Shown here: positions 16,124 to 23,013 of the stretch, piece by piece
Numbering within the stretch: position 1 is the stretch's first letter
How the letters are laid out: the number at the start of each line of letters is the position of its first letter
DNA from: Rhodobacteraceae bacterium HLUCCA12
Lineage (GTDB): Bacteria; Pseudomonadota; Alphaproteobacteria; Rhodobacterales; Rhodobacteraceae
Length of the DNA stretch: 64,000 nucleotides
Assembly: GCA_001314715.1 (NCBI GenBank)
Contig: LJSV01000013.1
Location: forward strand, 43,509-107,508
Direction of reading: 5' to 3'
The notes under the pieces: model-generated
What the model was told of the DNA's origin: nothing
The model's input: the letters and a program-made list of their open reading frames with translations, nothing else
Databases searched by the model: none
Position numbers and translations under genes: made by a program

Positions 16124-17403
16124 TCCTGAAGGGCAATCAGCGTGCCGGTGGCAGTCAGCTCGCCGTCCATCTGACGAACCTGCGGGATAACGATCATGTC
16201 ACCGTGCATGAGTTGCGGGGCTTCGTCTCCGATGACCTGCACGGGGCATTCAATGAAGCTTATGCGGTGAGCCGGGGCACAAGGTGCAAGCAGTTCCTGT
16301 TCTCGCTGAGCCTCAATCCGCCGGAGACGGCGGATGTGCCGGTCGAGGCATTTGAGCAGGCCATCGCGTCCATCGAAAAGCGGCTGGGCTTGGCCGGTCA
16401 GCCCCGCGCGATTGTCTTCCACGAGAAAAACGGCAGGCGGCACGCGCACTGCGTCTGGTCGCGCATCGATGCCGCTGAAATGAAAGCGATCAATCTGCCG
16501 CATTACAAGATGAAGTTGCGCGATGTCTCCCGCGACCTCTATCTTGAGCATGGTTGGCAGTTGCCACGTGGTCTGATTGATCCCGGCGAACGCGATCCGC
16601 TGAATTTTTCGCAAGGTGAATGGCAACAGGCGCTGCGGATTGAAGCCGATCCCAAAAAGCTGAAACAGACATTCATCGATTGCTGGGCGGCATCTGACTG
16701 CCAAAATTCACTCGAATCCGCGCTTGCCGATCACGGCCTCTACCTCGCCAGAGGTGAGCGCCGTGGTTACGTCGCGGTGGATGGGCGCGGTGAAATCTAT
16801 TCGCTCTCGCGTTGGACGGGGAAAAAGTCGAAAGAATTGAAAGGCAGGCTCGGCCCGCCCGAACAGCTTCGTTCCATCGAGGAAACGAAGAAGCTTATTG
16901 CGCAGCGCCTGGATGTGGCTGCGACTGAAATTCAGACAGCCGCCCAGAAGCGCAAAGAGAAGGAACTGTCGTCCTACAAAGTGCGGCGCGACGAACTCGT
17001 GGCAGAGCAGAGAGTGCAACGCAGCCAGCTTGCTGAAAAGCAACGCGGGCGTGCCACTCTGGAGCGAAACGCCCGGCAGGCGAGGATGCCAAAGGGGCTG
17101 AGAGCCCTCTGGGCTCGTATCACCGGGACGTACCGCGCTCTCCAAAGGGAAATTGAGCGCGAAGCCGCTGCCTGCGACCAGCGTGATCGGTTGGAGCTGG
17201 CGGAACTCATCAAGTCGCAGCTCGCCAACCGGCGCGAACTGAAGGGACGTTTGCACGAGAATTATCAGCGATATGACGGTGAACTGGAGACATTGTTCGC
17301 CGAGATCAAAGCACACCAATCCCGTCTATTGGCTGCCCAGAACGATGACGGCGCTCCGCCCGCAACGCGCAGACGAGCTCCGCGAAGATCGCGGGACTCC
17401 TAG
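16120..17403 (+). CDS. Relaxase/mobilization nuclease (VirD2-like superfamily)
   Basis: A 427-residue protein with an N-terminal relaxase domain. The metal-binding motif III is clear (HEKNGRRHAHCVWSRID, with His108 and His110), and the block after motif I reads VHELRGFVSDDLHGAF. At the position where many relatives have the nucleophilic Tyr, this protein has His17 (QLAVHLTN). The C-terminal half (about 230-427) is charged and predicted coiled coil. It should nick the island at oriT and pilot the strand. A TAG ends the frame; the same frame then stays open for about 99 codons. Confidence 0.85.
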   Translation: MILKGNQRAGGSQLAVHLTNLRDNDHVTVHELRGFVSDDLHGAFNEAYAVSRGTRCKQFLFSLSLNPPETADVPVEAFEQAIASIEKRLGLAGQPRAIVFHEKNGRRHAHCVWSRIDAAEMKAINLPHYKMKLRDVSRDLYLEHGWQLPRGLIDPGERDPLNFSQGEWQQALRIEADPKKLKQTFIDCWAASDCQNSLESALADHGLYLARGERRGYVAVDGRGEIYSLSRWTGKKSKELKGRLGPPEQLRSIEETKKLIAQRLDVAATEIQTAAQKRKEKELSSYKVRRDELVAEQRVQRSQLAEKQRGRATLERNARQARMPKGLRALWARITGTYRALQREIEREAAACDQRDRLELAELIKSQLANRRELKGRLHENYQRYDGELETLFAEIKAHQSRLLAAQNDDGAPPATRRRAPRRSRDS

Positions 17404-17703
17404 CCCGCGCTCAGCGCTTCCATCAGCGTATCTGCTTCTTCTCTCGTCAGCCGACATTACGGTGCGCCACCTCAACAATATCCGTCATCTCCTTCGTTTC
17501 GTCCGCAAGCGCCCTGTTTTGTGGCCATCGAAGCGTCTTCTCCGGCTCTCGTGGCCGCAAGCGCCCGGCTTGTCATGTCTGTCTACGCCTGTCGCTCCTC
17601 CTCTGACGTTTCGGCCGTTTCGGTGCAGCCCGCCGGTCAAGCCGCAGATACGTGGCCATCAAGGCCGCCAGCGGCCGCAACGAAAAACGGAGGACGAGAA
17701 TGA
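17404..17703 (+). other. Gap after the relaxase; possible read-through or coupled small frame
   Basis: The relaxase frame has only a single TAG (17401-17403) before another 99 open codons that end in a TGA overlapping the next start (ATGA, 17700-17703). A GTG at 17521 could start a 60-residue Ser/Ala-rich product, but no ribosome site precedes it. Another frame is also open here, so chance cannot be excluded in this GC-rich sequence. No recognised domain is seen. Confidence 0.3.
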
Positions 17704-17903
17704 GAATACTGACGCAAACCGAATTAAGCCGCCTGACAAGAGGCGAGCTTTTGGCTCTCTTGCACAGGATTGCACAAATGCTGCCTGAATTTGCCGATGG
17801 CTCGGCCGGACTTAGGGCAGCTCACAGCAACTTGCAAAACATTCGCAGAGCGCTGTCACACGCGCCGATAACAGCGAGAGCAAAATCGAATAACCGACGG
17901 TAG
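17700..17903 (+). CDS. Small conserved-type protein downstream of relaxase
   Basis: A 67-residue protein with a GGAGG site seven bases before the ATG at 17700. It is mostly helical (LSRLTRGELLALLHRIAQML, then LRAAHSNLQNIRRALS) with a basic C-terminus. Small proteins of this kind commonly follow MobP-type relaxase genes, from memory of such operons; the function is unknown. It is co-directional with mobC and the relaxase and probably part of the mobilization operon. It is followed by 149 AT-rich bases without a gene. Confidence 0.6.
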   Translation: MRILTQTELSRLTRGELLALLHRIAQMLPEFADGSAGLRAAHSNLQNIRRALSHAPITARAKSNNRR

Positions 17904-18052
17904 AAATTTGCAAAATATTAAGTTATTCGTTACATATCGATCTGTAATAGATTTTATTTTATATGAAACTGTTATTTCCTATTGAGACAATAGGAAAAAA
18001 TGATTAAATATTTATTATTTGCAAACATGACCTTTCGCTTCGCATTGACCAG

Positions 18053-18475
18053 ATGATGACTAGGAAAAAATCAGCCGTAATGATGCTATTTGCATCTGCT
18101 TTTCTGTCCGTCGCGGCCTGCGCGCCATCGACGCCGGTTCAAGATTTCGCCTCCAAGAACGGAATTTCACTCCGATACAGTGCGTACGACAGCGTGCCCA
18201 CATTAACAGCTGAAGCGCGAGAGATGGCGGTTCAGCATTGTGCAGAACACGGGAAACATGCGAACTACAAGGGTGGCAATGCTGCAAACGCATTCACGAC
18301 GGAGGAAATCCATCAGTTTGCTTGCGAAAAAACCAAGACTGACGATAGCGCCGTTATCGCAGCGCAATCAAAGCGGCCGACGTATATCGCCGTCCCGACG
18401 TATCAAAGCTACCGCGCGCCACAGCAAACGAGTTGCATGACGGTCGGAGATTTTATCAACTGTCAATCATACTGA
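18053..18475 (+). CDS. Predicted lipoprotein, unknown function
   Basis: A 140-residue secreted protein with a basic start (MMTRKKS), a hydrophobic core and a lipobox-like LSVAAC (cysteine at about residue 23), so it should be anchored to a membrane by lipid. The mature part has four or five further cysteines, including HCAEHGKH, FACEKT and SCMTVGDFINC near the end, which suggests disulfides. No family is recognised. It stands alone, preceded by very AT-rich sequence that could hold its promoter. Confidence 0.6.
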   Translation: MMTRKKSAVMMLFASAFLSVAACAPSTPVQDFASKNGISLRYSAYDSVPTLTAEAREMAVQHCAEHGKHANYKGGNAANAFTTEEIHQFACEKTKTDDSAVIAAQSKRPTYIAVPTYQSYRAPQQTSCMTVGDFINCQSY

Positions 18476-18494
18476 CGGTGGTCAACGCGTTCGA

Positions 18495-18659
18495 TTAATC
18501 CTCCAGCGCGATCTTGACGAGCTGCTCGATATATTCTTCGGCGGTCATCAGCCCCGCAAACTCGCCTGCCGCGTCCTTATCGGCTGCAAGATGTGTCGCC
18601 TTCTCGAACGCCTTGCGGCTGATGGTGACGGTTACTTCGATCTCATCTTCTTCAGGCAT
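18495..18659 (-). CDS. Small acidic protein, unknown
   Basis: A 54-residue acidic protein (MPEEDEIEVTVTIS start, helix ending AEEYIEQLVKIALED). The ATG at 18659 follows an AAGG stretch; a longer frame upstream lacks conserved-looking sequence. The beta-strand-then-helix pattern resembles a small DNA-binding or antitoxin-like fold, but the match is too weak to assign. It belongs to a set of minus-strand island genes with the next two entries. Confidence 0.5.
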   Translation of the reverse strand: MPEEDEIEVTVTISRKAFEKATHLAADKDAAGEFAGLMTAEEYIEQLVKIALED

Positions 18660-18824
18660 TGCCTTTTTTGCTCCCGCTTTATTCCTTGAACATTGGCAGC
18701 AGTTCGGTGTGTCCACAACTCCGGACGGGGCGTAGTATCGTCCAGCATAAGCCATTCGCAGGGCGTTCCGGGCGTTGACCGGATGCGGCTGGCCCCATGG
18801 CCAGCCGCAAATTTTTCTGAACTG

Positions 18825-19085
18825 TCAGAACAAGGAAAGCTGCGCCCCACGCCAGCCCGTGCGCTCTGCCTCGTGATCGAGCCATGTGGTCACGAAAGCA
18901 ACCGCGCCGCCATGATGCGCCACGGTGCCCTTACCCATGAAATGCGAGCGATAGCCGGTTTCGGTGACGGGCAGCGGCGCCCTGTCTTCGGTGCGCAGTT
19001 CGATATGATCCACCACCGCGAATTTGTCCGGCGTGTAGGTGATTTCAATCTGAACGGCGCGCCATACGATAGTATGCTTCTCCAT
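18825..19085 (-). CDS. Conserved plasmid/island protein of unknown function
   Basis: An 86-residue protein with the recognisable core VVDHIELRTEDRAPLPVTET, then GYRSHFMGKG and FVTTWLDHEA. Proteins of this type are common beside ardC genes on plasmids and integrative elements, from memory, but no biochemical role is known. It lies 32 bases downstream of ardC on the same strand, so it is probably co-transcribed with it. Confidence 0.65.
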   Translation of the reverse strand: MEKHTIVWRAVQIEITYTPDKFAVVDHIELRTEDRAPLPVTETGYRSHFMGKGTVAHHGGAVAFVTTWLDHEAERTGWRGAQLSLF

Positions 19086-19117
19086 TGGTTTGCCCTCCGC
19101 CGTAACGGAGCCGCCGC

Positions 19118-20023
19118 TTACGCGGCGACTCCTTTTTTGGTTTCGGTGGCGACGGCATGAAAGCCGTGCAGAAAATCCGCTGCCCTCTGCGCGTGGGCGG
19201 CTGCGGAAAACATCGCCCGCTTGTCTTCCTTCAAAACCTTGAGCCAGCTCTGGATATAAGCGGCATGGTCTGTGCCGGGCTCGGGCGTTATGGCCAGATC
19301 AGCACAAAGAAAGGCCGCGCCCAGCTCGGCGACAAGCTCTTCGCGCGCGTAGCCTTCATCGCCCCATTTCTTACGGCCAAACTCGCGGTCAAGGCGTTTC
19401 GGGTGCTTCGTCCAGTGCGTCAGCTCGTGCGCCAAGGTCGCATAGTAGGCTTCGGGGCTGCGGAAACACTCGAACGGGGGCATCTGAACATGATCGCTGC
19501 CGCCGCTATAGAAAGCCCGGTTGCCGCCGTGGCGAATATCGGCAGCCGTAGCGGCAAAGAAATTTTCCGCATGGTCGATACGCTGCGCGGGGTCGATGAT
19601 GGGTTCCGGCTTTGCATAGTAGTGTTCGGGTAAACCGTCGATTTGCTCCACGTTGAAAACGCTGTAAGCCTTCATGAACGGGATGGTGCGCTCTTCCTCG
19701 GTGCCGTTCTCGCCCTCCTCGGTTTTGGTGATAGTGTTGGCATAGACGACCGGATTGCCGCGCTCACCCTTCCTGACATGTGCGCCCAGCTCTATAGCTT
19801 GTTTGAACGTCATCCAGTGCGGTGATAGATAGCCCGCCTCCATCGCTGCGCCCCAAAGCATCAGGATGTTGATCCCACTATAGGGCATGCCGTTATGGCG
19901 CAGGGGCTTTACAATCCGCCCGTCCATGTTCCCGGCGCTCCATGGCTTCAGCCATGTCAGTTCGCCTTGCTCCAGATCGGAAATGATCTTGTCGGTGACT
20001 TTCTGGTAAATATCTGCTTTCAT
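19118..20023 (-). CDS. ardC: ArdC-type antirestriction protein (ssDNA-binding zincin)
   Basis: A 301-residue protein with an N-terminal ssDNA-binding domain (residues 1-125, LTWLKPWSAGN and MPYSGINILMLW) and a metallopeptidase-like C-terminal part with the zincin motif HELTH at 199-203 and a distal Glu in REELVAELGAAF. ArdC proteins bind incoming single strands and protect them from restriction after transfer. The start at 20023 gives the conserved family beginning (MKADIYQKVTD). The adjacent non-coding block could be a leading-region promoter or transfer site. A defence-like cassette lies on the other side. Confidence 0.88.
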   Translation of the reverse strand: MKADIYQKVTDKIISDLEQGELTWLKPWSAGNMDGRIVKPLRHNGMPYSGINILMLWGAAMEAGYLSPHWMTFKQAIELGAHVRKGERGNPVVYANTITKTEEGENGTEEERTIPFMKAYSVFNVEQIDGLPEHYYAKPEPIIDPAQRIDHAENFFAATAADIRHGGNRAFYSGGSDHVQMPPFECFRSPEAYYATLAHELTHWTKHPKRLDREFGRKKWGDEGYAREELVAELGAAFLCADLAITPEPGTDHAAYIQSWLKVLKEDKRAMFSAAAHAQRAADFLHGFHAVATETKKGVAA

Positions 20024-20514
20024 TGGTCTCTTCTCCTCTTGTCTAGCCGGTTGCGCATGCAAACGGACTAGGCCCGCGCCAATGAGCGGGGGGAGACCGT
20101 CAAGACCGCAGACAGCGGAGGGGGATCACCCGTCCTGCACAAGCGAAGCGCGGAAGGATGGGGAGACCGCTGGCTGCGCCGAAGCGACAGCGAAGGGCTT
20201 GGTCTTGACGGAGGACGGGGCTGCAAGCCCCCAAAAAAGGAAAAAGTCGGCCGATCAGGCTGGCCACTATGTATGCGCAAGGGATGGAAGCCGAACGGCC
20301 GAGACCGCTCAGCGGGCTCGGTTCACGACAGCCCGGCCGTCGAAGCCAAAGGCGTAGGGGGACGCGCCAACATACACTTGCTGGTATCGGATCAGCGCAC
20401 TTATCCTTCGACTTGAGTGATCAAATCTGTATATTGGTCATTCATGCAATGAATGTGCAGTGGTCGCAAGGATGCCACCGAACTAAAACGTCAAAGAGTA
20501 CAGAGAAACTACGA
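20024..20514. other. Non-coding region with long inverted repeat, between ardC and helicase genes
   Basis: No credible gene is visible. CCGTCAAGACC (20097-20107) and GGTCTTGACGG (20201-20211) form a perfect 11-base inverted repeat separated by 93 bases. The intervening sequence has two GGGGAGACCG copies and one GCGAAGC, a sequence known to fold into an unusually stable single-stranded mini-hairpin. The segment could act on the single-stranded form during transfer, or be a leader of ardC. The right half becomes AT-rich and should hold the helicase promoter. Confidence 0.55.
20439..20455. promoter_or_regulatory. Palindrome upstream of the helicase-nuclease gene
   Basis: CATTCAT-GCA-ATGAATG, perfect 7-base arms with a 3-base spacer, 60 bases before the start codon and next to an AT-rich TATATT-like element. 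It is a good candidate operator. Which protein binds is unknown; the RHH regulator encoded by the convergent operon is one possibility. Confidence 0.45.
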
Positions 20515-22995
20515 ATGCCAATAAATTTTGATGACCTTTTGGATGATGACGATTCAATCGTCAAAGATCCCCGAGATATTTTTCTCACATTAGATCGCGA
20601 TAAGGCATTCGCATTTCCGCGCGATATTCAAACCGAAGTCATGAAAGAATGGTTTGGCAAAAGAGATAAGCCGGACACAGTCATCAAGCTGAATGTTGGG
20701 AGCGGCAAGACCCTGGTCGGTTTGTTGCTGCTACGAAGCTCGCTGAACGAGGCGATTGCCCCGGCTGTCTACATCGCGCCTGACAAGCAGTTGGTCGATC
20801 AGGTTATTGCGGAGGCTGAAGCACTTGGGATCGAGGTTACGGACGATCCGCACAATACCGATTTTCAGTCCGGAGACAGAATTCTGGTCACGACCATCCA
20901 TCGGCTATTTAACGGGAAATCAGTCTTTGGCGTTGGCGCAGAAGGTGTAAAAATTAAACTGGGCGCAGTTGTGATCGACGACGCCCATGCCTGCATCGCG
21001 ACCGTCACGGAGCAGTTCAGGATCGATCTTCCCAACACGCATCCCGCATATCAGGAAATTCTCAAGATCGTCGAACCCGAACTGAAGCGGCAGAGCCATG
21101 CCCGGTTCCTGGAGGTGAATTCAGGTGACCCGCGCGCCATGATGGAGGTGCCGTATTGGGCCTGGATCAAAGGGCAGGAGGAGATCACACAAGCCCTGCA
21201 TGACCATAGAACCGACGACGAACTGAAATTCTCCTACCCGCTTCTGCGAGATATTCTGCCGTTGTGCCGTTGCGTGATCAGTGGCCAGAAACTGGAAATC
21301 GAGCCGGATTGTCCGCCGACCGATCTGGTGCGGGCTTTCTCTCGCGCCAAGCGCAGAATCTATATGACGGCGACCCTTGCCGACGACAGTGTGCTCGTCA
21401 CGCATTTCGGTGCCGACCCCGACAAGCTTTCCGATCCCATCGTGCCGACCTCGTCCCAGTCCATGGGCGAACGCATGATCCTCATGCCGCAGGAATTGAA
21501 CCCTGACATCACTCTGAATGAGATCAAAGGGCTGCTGGCCGAGCTGGCGGAGGAAGAAAACGTTGTCGTCATCGTGCCGTCGAAGAGCGCTGCCAAGGAT
21601 TGGGAAGACATTGCCGATCAGATGCTCATGGCCGCGAACGTCGTCAACGGCGTGGACAAACTTCGGGCGGGGCATGTCGGGCTGACGGTGCTTGTGAACC
21701 GATATGACGGCATCGACCTGCCGCACGATGCGTGCCGCGTCCTGGTGATCTATAATCTGCCCGAGGTAGCGTCCTTTTCTGATCTCACAGACATGGCTGT
21801 CTTGAGCGATTCCCAGACCGGCCTCCGGCGTCAGATGCAGCGCATCGAACAAGGCATGGGACGCGGCGTCCGTTCCAACGACGATTATTGTGTTGTGCTG
21901 CTTGCCGGATCGAAACTCACGCGCCGCGTGAAGTCGCCGGACGGCCTCAAGCTGCTGACCCCGGCTACGCAGGCGCAGCTCGACCTCTCGAAAAAGATCG
22001 CCAAGCAGCTCGATGGCGTCGATATAGACGGGATTGCAGATGTTATCGACCAGTGCCTCAAGCGCGATTCGTCCTGGGTGAAGATCAGCAAGAAGACACT
22101 TCTGAAGGCCCAGGCTAAAACGGGTCTGGTTCTCGACAAGGCCAGCGTTGCCGTGCGGCTGGCCTTCGACACAGCCCGTTCCGGGGATTACAAGGCCGCA
22201 GCCGATCTGCTCAGCGCCGCCGCCAACTCCGCGCAGGATGACGATGAAAAGGCGTGGCTCATGTCAAAACTGGCCGCCATGCAACATCACCTGAACCCGG
22301 CGGCATCGCAAAAGACGTTGCTGGCAGCATATCGGTTAAACCCGAACGTCCTCCGACCGATAGAAGGCATCGCCTATCAGAAGCTTGCCGCCCAAAAGGG
22401 CGCGCAGGCAGCAGAAGTGCAGTCCTATCATCGGGAGCGCTTCCTCGAAGCCGCCGACCGGATACTGGAAGTCAACCAACTCACCGATGATCTGCGCTTT
22501 CAAAGCGTGACGCCGGATAAGTTCGAAGCTGCTATCGATGACGTTGCCCGGTTCATCGGGTTGCATTCCCAGCGCCCCGAAAAACAGTTCAACGATGAAG
22601 GACCAGACAATCTGTGGGCGCTGCCGGATGGATCGTTCCTGGTCATAGAGTGCAAGAACAACGCGACATCCGAGAAGGGCATTTCCAAAACCGACCTAGG
22701 CCAGCTCGACCAGGCCATGTCATGGTTTGTCGGCAAATACACAAAGGGTGCGACCGGCACGCCCGTCATCATCCATCCACTGCGAACGCTGGGAGACGGC
22801 GCTTCTGAGGTCGAGGGCATGCGGATCATGACGGAAAAGGAACTCAAAAAGTTGCGCAAAGCGCTCGCCGACTTCGCCAAGTCGTTGGGTGATCCTGACC
22901 TACTCAACAGCCAGAAGCAGATAAACGAACTGCTTGCCACTCACGGCTTCAACGGCGATGAATTTTTGAAGCGGTATACTACCGTGATGAAATGA
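20515..22995 (+). CDS. Superfamily 2 helicase with C-terminal PD-(D/E)XK-like nuclease domain
   Basis: An 826-residue protein. Helicase domain 1 has Walker A NVGSGKT (60-66), motif Ia-like VYIAPDKQL, TTIHRLF and a DDAH Walker B (155-158). Helicase domain 2 ends in motif VI QGMGRGVRSNDD (about 443-454). After a helical region, residues about 690-760 read GPDNLWALPDG, then FLVIECKNN, the spacing of a PD-(D/E)XK nuclease core. A role in cutting or processing foreign DNA is inferred. It is convergent with the membrane HerA gene (18-base gap), so it probably completes that cassette. The ATG at 20515 is used because the frame upstream is non-coding. Confidence 0.78.
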   Translation: MPINFDDLLDDDDSIVKDPRDIFLTLDRDKAFAFPRDIQTEVMKEWFGKRDKPDTVIKLNVGSGKTLVGLLLLRSSLNEAIAPAVYIAPDKQLVDQVIAEAEALGIEVTDDPHNTDFQSGDRILVTTIHRLFNGKSVFGVGAEGVKIKLGAVVIDDAHACIATVTEQFRIDLPNTHPAYQEILKIVEPELKRQSHARFLEVNSGDPRAMMEVPYWAWIKGQEEITQALHDHRTDDELKFSYPLLRDILPLCRCVISGQKLEIEPDCPPTDLVRAFSRAKRRIYMTATLADDSVLVTHFGADPDKLSDPIVPTSSQSMGERMILMPQELNPDITLNEIKGLLAELAEEENVVVIVPSKSAAKDWEDIADQMLMAANVVNGVDKLRAGHVGLTVLVNRYDGIDLPHDACRVLVIYNLPEVASFSDLTDMAVLSDSQTGLRRQMQRIEQGMGRGVRSNDDYCVVLLAGSKLTRRVKSPDGLKLLTPATQAQLDLSKKIAKQLDGVDIDGIADVIDQCLKRDSSWVKISKKTLLKAQAKTGLVLDKASVAVRLAFDTARSGDYKAAADLLSAAANSAQDDDEKAWLMSKLAAMQHHLNPAASQKTLLAAYRLNPNVLRPIEGIAYQKLAAQKGAQAAEVQSYHRERFLEAADRILEVNQLTDDLRFQSVTPDKFEAAIDDVARFIGLHSQRPEKQFNDEGPDNLWALPDGSFLVIECKNNATSEKGISKTDLGQLDQAMSWFVGKYTKGATGTPVIIHPLRTLGDGASEVEGMRIMTEKELKKLRKALADFAKSLGDPDLLNSQKQINELLATHGFNGDEFLKRYTTVMK

Positions 22996-23013
22996 GTCGA
23001 CTCGTGCGCAAAT

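Noticed and set aside
17273..17788. 171-codon frame overlapping the relaxase end
   Set aside because: It overlaps the relaxase and the next gene, has a Pro/Arg/Leu-rich composition and no ribosome site.
20214..20240. Hairpin followed by A-tract, considered as terminator
   Set aside because: On the plus strand the tract after the stem is A, and on the minus strand the T run precedes the stem, so neither direction fits a Rho-independent terminator.
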